Assembly (NCBI RefSeq): GCF_005221285.1
Contig: NZ_CP039886.1
Span: forward strand, 1,550,001-1,614,000
Direction of reading: 5' to 3'
DNA from: Neisseria flavescens
GTDB lineage: Bacteria; Pseudomonadota; Gammaproteobacteria; Burkholderiales; Neisseriaceae
DNA length: 64,000 bases
How positions within the stretch are numbered: the first letter of the stretch is position 1; every line of letters begins with the position of its first letter. The translations under genes were made by a program, and so were the position numbers. The notes beneath the pieces are model-generated. The model was given only the letters and a program-made list of their open reading frames with translations. It was not told the DNA's origin and did no database searches. This document shows positions 1 through 8,754 of this stretch, piece after piece.

Positions 1-660
1 ATCCCCTTGTTCTGCAGCCCTACGATACCACTGCACTGCCTGTGCATCGTCTTGACGGACGCCTCGCCCTTTGTAATACATCACACCCAAATTACTTTGG
101 GCTTGGGCTAACCCTTGTTCTGCTGCCTTGCGAAACCAATGCACTGCCTGTGCATTGTCTTGACGGACTCCTTCGCCTTTGTAATACATCAGGCCCAAAT
201 CCGATTGGGCTTGGGCTAACCCTTGTTCTGCTGCCTTGCGATACCACTGCACCGCCTGTGCATCGTCTTGATGGACTCCTAGCCCTTGTGCATACGCCAC
301 ACCCAAATTATATTGGGCTTCTGCAAGCCCTTGTTCTGCCGCCTTGCGATACCACTGCACCGCCTGTGCATCGTCTTGATGGACTCCTAGCCCTTGTGCA
401 TACGCCACACCCAAATTATATTGGGCTTCTGCAAGCCCTTGTTCTGCCGCCTTGCGATACCACTGCACCGCCTGTGCATAGTCTTGACGGACGCCTCGCC
501 CATTGTCATACATAATGCCCAAATTATATTGGGCGTATGCATCCCCTTGCTCCGCAGCTTGAAGCGTTTCCCGAAAATCCGGTACGCCATCCGCCCACAC
601 CGCTTGGTTCAAGCCCAAGGCAATCAGGGCGGCTGCAAGCCATTTGGTTGTCTGTTTCAT
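1..660 (-). CDS. Sel1/TPR-like repeat exported protein (partial)
   Basis: Reads leftward from an ATG at 660 and runs off the window without a stop, so the C-terminus is missing. A ribosome site AGGAG lies about 9 nt upstream. Residues 1 to about 23 form a signal peptide (basic start, hydrophobic run LAAALIALGL, ending near VWA), so export to the periplasm is likely. The rest is consecutive 36-residue Sel1-like repeats with the family pattern AxxxLGxxYxxGxGVxQDxxxAxxWYRKAAEQG. Sel1 repeats are alpha-helical protein-interaction scaffolds; no substrate is visible. Two successive repeats (241-348 and 349-456) are identical at the base level, implying recent duplication or gene conversion. Family call is firm, role unknown. 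Confidence 0.9.
   Translation of the reverse strand, partial: MKQTTKWLAAALIALGLNQAVWADGVPDFRETLQAAEQGDAYAQYNLGIMYDNGRGVRQDYAQAVQWYRKAAEQGLAEAQYNLGVAYAQGLGVHQDDAQAVQWYRKAAEQGLAEAQYNLGVAYAQGLGVHQDDAQAVQWYRKAAEQGLAQAQSDLGLMYYKGEGVRQDNAQAVHWFRKAAEQGLAQAQSNLGVMYYKGRGVRQDDAQAVQWYRRAAEQGD
241..456. repeat. Perfect 108-bp tandem duplication inside Sel1 gene
   Basis: Bases 241-348 and 349-456 are identical. Each unit encodes one 36-residue Sel1 repeat. Neighbouring units (about 133-240 and 457-564) are similar but diverged. Such identity makes copy-number change by recombination likely. Confidence 0.9.
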
Positions 661-753
661 GCTTTCTCTCCTATTTCGGTGAGGGGCGGTTTTTCAGCCG
701 CGGTTAACGATAGGACGGGACAGATTGCCGCCGCAGGTTTATTGCGCGTTCAA

Positions 754-782
754 ATGCCGTCTGAAAGGTGTTCAGACGGCAT
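754..782. terminator. Inverted AT-dialect DUS pair downstream of mraY
   Basis: ATGCCGTCTGAA at 754-765 faces TTCAGACGGCAT at 771-782 across a 5-bp loop, directly after the mraY stop codon. It is the only hairpin in the window built from the AT-dialect DUS; the others use the AG form. No long T tract follows on the minus strand, so terminator strength is uncertain. Confidence 0.6.
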
Positions 783-786
783 AGGT

Positions 787-1869
787 TCAGCGGATTTTGA
801 GGGTACTCAAGCCGATTAACACCAAGACGATGGTAATAATCCAAAAGCGGACGACGACTTGGGTTTCTTTCCAGCCTTTTTGTTCGTAATGGTGGTGGAT
901 GGGTGCCATCAGGAAGATGCGTTTTTTGGTTTTCTTGTACCAGCCGACCTGAAGCATAACGGACACAGCTTCTACGACGAACAGACCGCCCATAATGACG
1001 AGGACAAACTCTTGGCGGACGATGACGGCGACGGTACCGAGCGCGGCACCCAATGCCAATGCGCCGACATCGCCCATAAAGACTTGCGCGGGATAGGCGT
1101 TGAACCACAAAAATCCGAGGCACGCGCCGCACATGGCGGTGCAGAATATAGCGACTTCGTTCGCACCGGCGACATAGGGAAGCTGGAGGTATTGGGAAAA
1201 TTGGTAGTGTCCGCTGGCATAAGCAAAGATGGCAAGGCCGGCGGCGACAAGTACAACGGGGAATGCGGCAAGGCCGTCCAAGCCGTCGGTGAGGTTGACG
1301 GCGTTGGATGTGCCGACGATGGTCAGGTAAGACAACACCAAAAAGCCGACTACGCCAAGCGGCAGGGCGACCTGCTTGAAGAAGGGAACAATCAGGATAT
1401 TGTTGGTAGAATTTGCAGCAAGGTAGAACAATGCCAAACCGGCGATGATGGCAACGCTGGACTGCCACACCATTTTGAATTTGGCGGACACGCCGTTAGG
1501 GTCTTTATAGACGACTTTTCGCCAGTCGTCGTAAAAACCGAGCGCGCCGGTGGCAAGCAGTACGCCCAAGAGAATCCAGATATACGGGTTCGCCCAGTTG
1601 CCCCATAACAGGGTGGACACGGTAATGGCGGTCAGAATCAGCGAACCGCCCATCGTCGGCGTGCCATTTTTGACGAGGTGGGTTTGCGGGCCGTCGGTAC
1701 GCACTGCCTGCCCGCATTTGAGCGCGGTCAGCCTGCGTATCGTCCACGGGCCGAACATCAGGGAAAACGCCAAGGCGGTCAACGCTGCCATAACGGCGCG
1801 GAATGTGGTGTATTGAAAAATATTCAGACCGGTTAACCAGTTGCTGAAATGTGCGAGCCATAAAAACAT
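787..1869 (-). CDS. mraY: Phospho-N-acetylmuramoyl-pentapeptide transferase
   Basis: Membrane enzyme that transfers phospho-MurNAc-pentapeptide from UDP to undecaprenyl phosphate, giving lipid I, the first membrane step of peptidoglycan synthesis. The 360 residues match the usual family length and have about ten hydrophobic segments. Signature motifs are visible: TMGG near residue 72, NLTDGLDGLA near 192 (catalytic/Mg aspartates) and the HHHYE loop near 324. It is the last gene of the minus-strand division and cell-wall cluster that starts at mraZ, and is followed by an inverted DUS pair. Confidence 0.97.
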   Translation of the reverse strand: MFLWLAHFSNWLTGLNIFQYTTFRAVMAALTALAFSLMFGPWTIRRLTALKCGQAVRTDGPQTHLVKNGTPTMGGSLILTAITVSTLLWGNWANPYIWILLGVLLATGALGFYDDWRKVVYKDPNGVSAKFKMVWQSSVAIIAGLALFYLAANSTNNILIVPFFKQVALPLGVVGFLVLSYLTIVGTSNAVNLTDGLDGLAAFPVVLVAAGLAIFAYASGHYQFSQYLQLPYVAGANEVAIFCTAMCGACLGFLWFNAYPAQVFMGDVGALALGAALGTVAVIVRQEFVLVIMGGLFVVEAVSVMLQVGWYKKTKKRIFLMAPIHHHYEQKGWKETQVVVRFWIITIVLVLIGLSTLKIR

Positions 1870-1962
1870 GGGGCTTCCTTTTTTTGTTTTTGTCGTTACA
1901 TGGGCTTGCGCCCGTTTGAGGTTTGCTTGCCGTCCGGCAAGGTTTCGGACAGCTTTTGCAAA

Positions 1963-2139
1963 TTAACGTGCAGGGACTTTCTCAATCACGCAAATCGGGT
2001 AACTCCCCGGATTTTTGCCGCCGCCCAAGTCTAAACATAAATCTTCATAAAGATACGCCTGCGTCCGCATTCCGGCATAAAACGCACCGACCAGCGCGGC
2101 AATCAGCAATAAGGCTTTTAAAAAACGTCGGCTTTTCAT
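1963..2139 (-). CDS. Small single-pass membrane protein between murF and mraY
   Basis: A 58-residue protein starting at the ATG at 2139, only two bases beyond the murF stop, so it is probably translationally coupled to murF. A basic N-terminus (MKSRRFLK) precedes one hydrophobic helix (residues 8-22); the remaining 35 residues should lie outside the cytoplasm and contain two cysteines, near 34 and 50, that could form a disulfide. The reading frame is open further upstream into murF, but the position after the stop favours this start. I do not recognise a characterised family. Confidence 0.7.
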   Translation of the reverse strand: MKSRRFLKALLLIAALVGAFYAGMRTQAYLYEDLCLDLGGGKNPGSYPICVIEKVPAR

Positions 2140-2141
2140 TT

Positions 2142-3509
2142 TCAGACGGCCTCTTTGTCCGTCAATGCCTCGACCACTTCTTCCATCTGCATAAACCGCG
2201 AACCTTTCACCAACACGGTGGCGCGTTCGGGTAAATCGTGGCTCAACACTTGAATCAGCGGGTCTTTGGCGGCGAACCACAAACCGTCCGCGCCAAACGT
2301 TTCTGCCGCTTCGACGCTATTGTCGCCGACAAAATACGCAGCCTCGATGCCTTTATCCCGTGCATACGCGCCAACTTCGGCGTGCATGGCGGCGGCTTCG
2401 TCCTCGCCCAGTTCGCCCATATCGCCCATCACGAAAATACGCGGCGCAGGCATACGCGCCAACACATCAATCGCTGCCCTCATGCTGTCGGGGTTCGCGT
2501 TGTAGGTATCGTCAATCAGGGTTGCGCCCTTGATGCCGGATTTGACGTTCAGACGGCCTTTGATATTGCTGAAGCCTTGCAAACCTTCCGCCACATCGTT
2601 CAAACTCAAACCCGCAGCCAAAGCCAGCGCGGCGGCAGCGGCGGCGTTGTGGACATTGTGGCGACCGGGAACAGGCAGCACCACGGCGGCGCGCTCGTCG
2701 CCGCACACCAAATCAAATTCGCACGACAAAGGTTTCAGCACGATATTTTCCGCGTGGACATCGCCGCTATCGATGCCGAAAGTGCGCGTATTCAAATTAA
2801 GCGTTGCCGTTTTGAAAACAGCCATATTGGCATCTTCTTGAGGAATCAGTGCCATGCCGTCTGAACATAAGCCTTGATAAATCTCGCTTTTCGCTTTGGC
2901 AATATCGCCCACTCCGTCGAAACCGCAACCGACATGGGCGCGCAGGGCGTTGTTGACCAAAGCGGCATCGGGTTTGGCGATTTGCGTCAAAACCGCCAGT
3001 TCTCCAAAATGGTTCATGCCCATTTCAATCACGGCATAGCGGTGTTTTTCGTTTAATTTCAACAAAGTCAGCGGCAATCCGATGTGGTTGTTGAAATTAC
3101 CCGCCGTTGCCAACACGGCATCATCGCCGAAACGGCGGCGCAATACCGCGGCCAGCATCTCCTTCACCGTCGTCTTGCCGCCCGAGCCGGTAATGCCGAA
3201 CACAAACGGGTTTACATTATCGCGCCAAGCCTTCGCCAGCGTTTGCAATGCGGCAAGCGTATCATCGACTTTCAACGCGCCTTTCAAAGCCGCACAATCT
3301 TCGCGCGAAACCACAACCGCCGCCGCACCCGCAGCCAATACGTCTTCAACAAAATCATGCGCGTCAAACCGCTCACCCGCCAATGCGAAAAACACATCGC
3401 CTTCCTGAATATCGCGGCTGTCGGTTACGATGCGCGACACGGGTTTGTTTTCAGACGGCATCGGAAGCTTGAGGGCTTGGCAGATGAAGTTTAGGTCTAG
3501 TGGTTTCAT
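2142..3509 (-). CDS. murF: UDP-MurNAc-tripeptide:D-Ala-D-Ala ligase
   Basis: Cytoplasmic ATP-dependent ligase that adds D-alanyl-D-alanine to UDP-MurNAc-tripeptide. The 455 residues contain the Mur-ligase P-loop GITGSGGKTT (105-114), the central-domain stretch FNNHIGLPLTLL, and the C-terminal DDTYNANPDS motif typical of MurF. It sits between murE and the small membrane protein. Its last two codons and stop (GCC GTC TGA) are supplied by a DNA uptake sequence, so the DUS is both coding and the terminating signal. Confidence 0.97.
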   Translation of the reverse strand: MKPLDLNFICQALKLPMPSENKPVSRIVTDSRDIQEGDVFFALAGERFDAHDFVEDVLAAGAAAVVVSREDCAALKGALKVDDTLAALQTLAKAWRDNVNPFVFGITGSGGKTTVKEMLAAVLRRRFGDDAVLATAGNFNNHIGLPLTLLKLNEKHRYAVIEMGMNHFGELAVLTQIAKPDAALVNNALRAHVGCGFDGVGDIAKAKSEIYQGLCSDGMALIPQEDANMAVFKTATLNLNTRTFGIDSGDVHAENIVLKPLSCEFDLVCGDERAAVVLPVPGRHNVHNAAAAAALALAAGLSLNDVAEGLQGFSNIKGRLNVKSGIKGATLIDDTYNANPDSMRAAIDVLARMPAPRIFVMGDMGELGEDEAAAMHAEVGAYARDKGIEAAYFVGDNSVEAAETFGADGLWFAAKDPLIQVLSHDLPERATVLVKGSRFMQMEEVVEALTDKEAV

Positions 3510-3573
3510 AGTTTCTTCCGTTTGTTTTTTCAGATGGTTTTAATTAAGACCGCCTGAACATTTTTGATATGGC

Positions 3574-5058
3574 CTATCCCAGCTCTGCCAATGCTTTTTC
3601 TGCGATTTCAAAATCGGAGAAATGGTGCTTCACGCCTTGTACATCCTGATAGTTTTCATGCCCTTTGCCAGCAATCAGAATGATGTCGTTTGCGGCGGCG
3701 CGTTCGACTGCATAACGGATGGCGGCGGCGCGGTCGGCTTCGACGCATTCGGGCGCGGGCACGGCGGGCAGGATATCGTTGATAATGTCTTGCGGATTTT
3801 CCAAACGCGGGTTGTCGCTGGTGATGACAACTTTATCCGCGCCCTCTACAGCTGCCGCACCCATCAGCGGACGTTTGCCACGGTCGCGGTTACCGCCGCA
3901 ACCGAATACGCACCACAAAGCCGTGCCCTGCGGTTTGATTTCCTGCAAGGTGGAGAGTGCTTTTTCCAATGCGTCGGGCGTGTGGGCGTAATCAACAACG
4001 ACCAAGGGCTTGCCGCTGTTCATAATGCAGTCCATACGTCCCGAAGCGGGACAGATTTTTCCCAGCACATCCAATACTTTATCCAGCGGATAGCCGTTGG
4101 CGCACAGCAAGGCGATGCAGGCGGCGAGGTTTTGCGCGTTGAACCGTCCGAGCAGGCGGGTACGGCAGCGTCCTTCACCCCACGGGGTTTGGAATACGGC
4201 TGCTATGCCGTCTGAAGAGGCGGTGAAATCGGCAATGCGGATGTCGGCGTGTTCGCTGAAGCCGTAACTGTAAACGGCTAAATCGGGGCAGTCTTTTTTC
4301 AGACGGCATACGAGTTCCGCGCCGTATCCGTCATCGATATTGATGACGGCGTGTTGCAGGCCTTGCCAGTAAAACAGGCGCGACTTGATAGCGCCATAGG
4401 CTTCCATCGTGCCGTGGTAGTCGAGGTGGTCTCGGGTGAGATTAGTGAAGATTGCGCTGCGGAATGGCACGCCGTTGACGCGCGACTGGTCAAGACCGTG
4501 GCTGGAGACTTCCATCGCGGCGGCGGTTGCGCCTTGTTGACGGAAACGGTAGAGCAGGGTTTGGACATCGACGGGGGCGGGGGTGGTGTGCGTGGTTTCT
4601 TTCAATGCACCCCAAAAGCCGTTGCCGACCGTGCCGATAATGGCGGTTTTTTCTCCCAACAAATCGGCGGCTTGCGCCAGCCATTGTGTGATGGAGGTTT
4701 TGCCGTTGGTGCCGGTTACGCCCCAGACTTTGAGGCCGTCTGAAACGTTGCCGTAAACTTGCGCCGCCAACATGCCGGCACGGTGTTTCAAATCTTTAAT
4801 GCCTTGATTGGGGACTTTCCATTCGGGATTCCACGCGAATTTGCCGTCGTCATCCCAAAAAATAAAAGCCGCGCCGTTGGCAACGGCGGCGGGGATATAA
4901 CTGCGGCCGTCGGCATATTCGCCCGGACAGGCAACAAAAATATCGCCTTGTTTGATTTGGCGACTGTCTGAATGCAACAAACGCCCTGCTGCGTTTTCAC
5001 ACGGCAGAGGCGGAAAGTCGGTTTCAGCCAAGGGGGTTAACTTGCTGAACATAAACAA
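3574..5058 (-). CDS. murE: UDP-MurNAc-Ala-Glu:meso-diaminopimelate ligase
   Basis: Adds the third stem-peptide residue of peptidoglycan. P-loop GVTGTNGKTS at residues 113-122; the DNPRLEN motif near residue 415 is the signature of the meso-diaminopimelate-adding enzymes (lysine-adding relatives differ there), consistent with a Gram-negative wall. Length 494 is typical. The first ATG (5058) and the one three codons inside (5052) are both possible starts. It lies between penA and murF in standard cluster order. Confidence 0.97.
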   Translation of the reverse strand: MFMFSKLTPLAETDFPPLPCENAAGRLLHSDSRQIKQGDIFVACPGEYADGRSYIPAAVANGAAFIFWDDDGKFAWNPEWKVPNQGIKDLKHRAGMLAAQVYGNVSDGLKVWGVTGTNGKTSITQWLAQAADLLGEKTAIIGTVGNGFWGALKETTHTTPAPVDVQTLLYRFRQQGATAAAMEVSSHGLDQSRVNGVPFRSAIFTNLTRDHLDYHGTMEAYGAIKSRLFYWQGLQHAVINIDDGYGAELVCRLKKDCPDLAVYSYGFSEHADIRIADFTASSDGIAAVFQTPWGEGRCRTRLLGRFNAQNLAACIALLCANGYPLDKVLDVLGKICPASGRMDCIMNSGKPLVVVDYAHTPDALEKALSTLQEIKPQGTALWCVFGCGGNRDRGKRPLMGAAAVEGADKVVITSDNPRLENPQDIINDILPAVPAPECVEADRAAAIRYAVERAAANDIILIAGKGHENYQDVQGVKHHFSDFEIAEKALAELG

Positions 5059-5078
5059 TATCTCTTTGATTGTTTGGA

Positions 5079-6827
5079 TTATGACGGTACTTTGACAGTA
5101 GCGGTATTACTTAAAGGCTTGGTCGGGGAAACGCCCAAGATGTTCAAGCTTCCGCTCATGACTTCTTTGAATACGGGACCGGCAACCACGCCGCCGTAAT
5201 AGCCGTTGGCAGTCGGTTCGTCGATGGTAACGGCCACAATCACGCGTGGATTTTTAGCCGGAGCAAAACCGATAAACGTACCGACGTGTTTGTTGTCCAC
5301 ATAGCGGCCATTAACCAGTTTACGCGCCGTACCGGTTTTCGCACCTACGTCGAAACCATCTACCGCACCGGCAATACCGGTACCGCCGGCTTCAGTAACG
5401 GAAACCATCAACTCACGCACTTTTTTTGCAGTAGAGGCTTTGATGACGCGTTTGCCTTTAGGGGCAACTGCTTGTTTTTCAAAGCTGACCGGCAACAATT
5501 CGCCGTCATGGGTCAAGACAGTATAGGCACGTGCCAATTGCAACAGGCTTAATTGCAGGCCATAACCGAAAGACATGGTTGCCTGTTCGATTTTTTGCCA
5601 TCTGCGCCAGCTTCTCAACAAACCTGCAGTCTCGCCGGGAAAGCCTGAATGCATGCGCACGCCCACACCTAAATCGTGATAGAAATCGTACATTTCTTTA
5701 GGCGTAAACATGGCAGAAAGTTTACTGGTACCGACGTTGGAAGATTTTTGCATAATGCCGCGCACATCCAAAGTAGGATAAACGTGGGTATCTTGTACGG
5801 TAGCCGGACCGATTTTGTAAGGCAGGGTATTGAATGTGTCTGTTGGATCCACTTTGCCTGAATCCAATGCTTTGGCAATGGTAAACGGCTTCATGGCAGA
5901 ACCAGGTTCGATCATGTCGGTTACGGCGCGGTTGCGGCGCTGTTCGCTATTGGCTTGGCCGGGCTGATTCGGATCGTAAGCCGGGCTGTTGACCAAAGCC
6001 AAAATCTCGCCGGTTTGCGCATCCAATACCACAACCGCACCCGCTTTGGCTTTGTGATAAGCCACAGCCTTGTTCAACTCGTCATAAGCCAGCGTTTGAA
6101 TACGCTGATCCAAAGACAAAATCATGTCTTGGCCGTTTTTAGGCACGCTGTTGCGTGGAGAATCGAGGCTGTCTACGATATTGCCTTTATTATCGCGTAA
6201 TACGACTTTCGCACCATCCTCACCGCGCAGGCTGTCTTCACGGGAAAGCTCCAAGCCTTCCTGACCTTTGCCGTCGATATTGGTAAAACCGATAACGTGC
6301 GCAAACAGATTGCCCATCGGGTAATGGCGTTTCAATTCTTTTTGGAATGCGATGCCTTTAATGCCCAATGCTTTGATTTCTTCTGCTTTCTCGTAGCTGA
6401 GTTGACGTTTCAGGTAGATAAAGCCTTTGTCTTTTTTAGACAATTTATTTTTCAAAACTTCAACAGGCACATCGGCAATGGCCGACAGTTTTTCTAATTG
6501 TTCCGCAGTCGGCATTTCCTCCATACCGGAAGGCATGGCATACAATGATTCGGTAGGCGCACTCAAAGCCAATGTGGCACCATTGCGGTCGGTAATCATA
6601 CCGCGTGATGCCGGCAGCGGAAGCGTACGCACAAAACGTTGGTCGCCCTGATTTTTCAAAAATTCATGCTGACTGGTTTGCAGATAAACCCCGCGCACCA
6701 ACAGACCGGTAAATGCCAGCGCAACAGCGCCCAGCACCAAACCGATTCGTCCGTTACTTGTCAGCGGCTTTTTCGTTTTTGTTGTTCCAGACAGCATTTG
6801 AGGTTTATATTCGTTCTTAATTAACAT
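5079..6827 (-). CDS. penA: Penicillin-binding protein 2 / FtsI (mosaic-like allele)
   Basis: Septal peptidoglycan transpeptidase, target of cephalosporins; 582 residues with one N-terminal membrane anchor (about 28-46), a PBP dimerisation domain, then the transpeptidase domain. Active-site motifs: S310-A-M-K, S362-S-N, K497-T-G. In gonococcal numbering it carries M312, T316, L504, V510, G516, N541 and V552, substitutions known from mosaic penA alleles with reduced cephalosporin susceptibility, but keeps A501, N512 and G545 and lacks the inserted Asp at 345a. It looks like a native commensal allele of the kind that donated mosaic segments. Intact; lies between ftsL and murE. Confidence 0.97.
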   Translation of the reverse strand: MLIKNEYKPQMLSGTTKTKKPLTSNGRIGLVLGAVALAFTGLLVRGVYLQTSQHEFLKNQGDQRFVRTLPLPASRGMITDRNGATLALSAPTESLYAMPSGMEEMPTAEQLEKLSAIADVPVEVLKNKLSKKDKGFIYLKRQLSYEKAEEIKALGIKGIAFQKELKRHYPMGNLFAHVIGFTNIDGKGQEGLELSREDSLRGEDGAKVVLRDNKGNIVDSLDSPRNSVPKNGQDMILSLDQRIQTLAYDELNKAVAYHKAKAGAVVVLDAQTGEILALVNSPAYDPNQPGQANSEQRRNRAVTDMIEPGSAMKPFTIAKALDSGKVDPTDTFNTLPYKIGPATVQDTHVYPTLDVRGIMQKSSNVGTSKLSAMFTPKEMYDFYHDLGVGVRMHSGFPGETAGLLRSWRRWQKIEQATMSFGYGLQLSLLQLARAYTVLTHDGELLPVSFEKQAVAPKGKRVIKASTAKKVRELMVSVTEAGGTGIAGAVDGFDVGAKTGTARKLVNGRYVDNKHVGTFIGFAPAKNPRVIVAVTIDEPTANGYYGGVVAGPVFKEVMSGSLNILGVSPTKPLSNTATVKVPS

Positions 6828-6905
6828 GTTGAACTTCTCATGACTTAGCTGCTCAGTGAGCCATCAAATCCCGTAAATCTTGCACCAATGCAAGGCTCTA
6901 TATTC

Positions 6906-7169
6906 TTATTTTTTGCGTTCCAGCATAGCCGTATTATGCGCACCCGGCGGAAGCAGATGTTGTTTTTCGGCTGCCACTTTAATCAGTTTGTGGTTTGCCA
7001 ATCTTGCTTGCTCCAATTTCAAGCGCGCGTAATCCTGTTCCAACTGAATTTCCCGTTTTTGTGCCTTATCCAACTCGATAAAATGCAAACGGGACTGGTT
7101 TTGCTTAAACACTACGGCAAAGGCTGAGACCGTCACCAAAACCAGCAATAAAATATTCAACTTACCCAT
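6906..7169 (-). CDS. ftsL: Cell division protein FtsL
   Basis: An 87-residue bitopic protein: short cytoplasmic start, one membrane helix (residues 4-20), then a heptad-rich coiled coil (about 27-65) as expected for FtsL, which pairs with FtsB and FtsQ in the divisome. Sequence conservation in FtsL is low, so the call rests on topology, size and position between rsmH and penA. Confidence 0.9.
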   Translation of the reverse strand: MGKLNILLLVLVTVSAFAVVFKQNQSRLHFIELDKAQKREIQLEQDYARLKLEQARLANHKLIKVAAEKQHLLPPGAHNTAMLERKK

Positions 7170-7232
7170 CTCAAACTTTCAGACGGCCTGTCAACAGGAC
7201 TATCTCTTACGACAGCGTTCAGACGCCATCCC

Positions 7233-8195
7233 CTATTCAATAACCGAAAATTCGCCGCTACTGCGCTCCGCCACACGCAAAACTGCACTACGCGCACGCG
7301 GATTGGCTTCAGTCTCTGTCGAACCCGGTTTGATTGCTTTGCCCACAGCCTTCAAAGGCGGCTGAGGCAAATCCGCTTCCTTGACCACTGCCCAACGTGG
7401 CAATGGCGCATGTTGCGAATATTTTTTAATAAACTGCTTCACAATTCTGTCTTCCAGCGAATGGAACGCAATGACAGCCAAGCGTCCACCCTCTTTCAGA
7501 CGGCCTGCAACCTGTGGCAAAACTGCCTCTACCTCTTCGAGCTCGCGGTTAATAAAGATGCGAACTGCTTGGAAGGTGCGCGTTGCAGGGTCTTGTCCGC
7601 GCTCACGAGTACGGACGTTTTGCGCCACAAGCTGCGCCAGCTTATGGGTTGTATCGATGGGACTCTCCTCGCGTTGCGCAACAATGGCGCGCGCAATCTG
7701 GCGACTAAACCGCTCTTCACCATAATTCTTAATTACCTCGTGTAAATCCTGTTCGGATGCGGTTGCAATCCATTCTGCCGCAGACATCCCGCGAGTCGGA
7801 TCCATCCGCATATCCAACGGCGCATCAAAGCGGAAACTGAATCCGCGGCTACCATCGTCAATTTGCGGCGACGAAATCCCCAAATCAAAAAGCGCACCGT
7901 CAATCTTATCGATGCCCAATTCATCCAAGGCCGTCTGAAATGTTTCAAAACCATTGTGCACGACACTGACACGTTTATCTTGCGCCGCCAGCTCATTGGC
8001 TACTGCAATCGCCTCGGGGTCTTTATCAAAAACAACCAAACGACCCTGTTCACCCAAACGCGACAAAATCAGCCGGGAATGCCCTCCCCTACCGAACGTA
8101 CCGTCCACATAAATCCCATCTTCACGGATTGCCAACGCATCCACCGCCTCATGCAACAAGACAGTAACATGCTGATAATTTTCAACTTTACTCAC
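7233..8195 (-). CDS. rsmH: 16S rRNA m4C1402 methyltransferase
   Basis: SAM-dependent enzyme that methylates N4 of C1402 in the ribosomal P site (formerly MraW). The 320 residues show the family hallmarks: the N-terminal HVTVLLHEAVDAL and DGTFGRGGHS (SAM site, about 29-41), DLGISSPQID near 124, and FHSLEDRIVKQF near 244. The start is GTG at 8193-8195, overlapping the mraZ stop as GTGA, so translation is coupled. Confidence 0.97.
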   Translation of the reverse strand: MSKVENYQHVTVLLHEAVDALAIREDGIYVDGTFGRGGHSRLILSRLGEQGRLVVFDKDPEAIAVANELAAQDKRVSVVHNGFETFQTALDELGIDKIDGALFDLGISSPQIDDGSRGFSFRFDAPLDMRMDPTRGMSAAEWIATASEQDLHEVIKNYGEERFSRQIARAIVAQREESPIDTTHKLAQLVAQNVRTRERGQDPATRTFQAVRIFINRELEEVEAVLPQVAGRLKEGGRLAVIAFHSLEDRIVKQFIKKYSQHAPLPRWAVVKEADLPQPPLKAVGKAIKPGSTETEANPRARSAVLRVAERSSGEFSVIE

Positions 8196-8647
8196 AATTG
8201 CAAATCCGTTTGACTCAATTGGAAAGCCAATTCATCAGGATCGATATCCAAAGCCTGATTCATTTCCTCTTCCCAATGTTCGCGACCCCACAACTCCATA
8301 CGGTTTGCACGGCCAACCAAAGTAACTTCTTTTTCAAAATCCACGCGTTTGCGCAGATTCGCCGGAATCAAAACGCGTCCGGCGCTGTCCCATTCCAAAA
8401 TCTCCGCATTGTGCAGCAGCAAATTCTGATACCGTTGCAAAGACTCGTTGCCGGCCACTTTCAACTTCAAAATCTGCTCGGCTTTTTCTTCCCAAATGGG
8501 CTCAGGGTACATCAATAATTTTTTTCGGGAATCCAGTGTGACCACAATTGCAGGCGTATAACGGCGCAGCAAAATATCGCGGAATTTGGCAGGAATCGCC
8601 AACCGCCCTTTACTGTCCATACTCAATTCATGAGCACCGCCAAACAC
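8192..8647 (-). CDS. mraZ: Transcriptional regulator MraZ
   Basis: AbrB-fold DNA-binding protein that autoregulates the division and cell-wall operon. The frame is open to a TTG at 8659, but family members begin FGGAHELSxDSKGRLAIPAKFR, so the GTG at 8647 directly before FGGAHE is the better start, with GGGGT upstream as a weak ribosome site; this gives 151 residues. The two half-motifs (DSKGRLAIPAKFR near 11-23 and DSAGRVLIPANLRKR near 91-105) are both present. Upstream are four phased repeats that fit its operator. Confidence 0.95.
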   Translation of the reverse strand: MFGGAHELSMDSKGRLAIPAKFRDILLRRYTPAIVVTLDSRKKLLMYPEPIWEEKAEQILKLKVAGNESLQRYQNLLLHNAEILEWDSAGRVLIPANLRKRVDFEKEVTLVGRANRMELWGREHWEEEMNQALDIDPDELAFQLSQTDLQL

Positions 8648-8681
8648 ATCACACCCCAAATTCGATTAAAATAAAACTAGA

Positions 8682-8702
8682 GTGGGATTAAAAATCCCAC
8701 CT
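8682..8702. promoter_or_regulatory. Hairpin in mraZ leader containing GTGGG arms
   Basis: GTGGGATT and AATCCCAC (about 8684-8702) form a perfect 8-bp stem with a 3-base loop, about 40 bases before the mraZ start. The arm contains GTGGG, also present in the upstream MraZ repeats, so it could be a further binding site or a leader structure. Confidence 0.4.
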
Positions 8703-8754
8703 TCCTAAAATATTTCGTTTTCACTTCTACGGAACACTTTTTAGGAAAAAGTAA

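Noticed and set aside
704..1468. Long minus-strand ORF (254 codons) overlapping mraY
   Set aside because: It lies in another frame of the well-supported mraY gene and has a composition (very rich in Arg, Cys, His) typical of a shadow frame.
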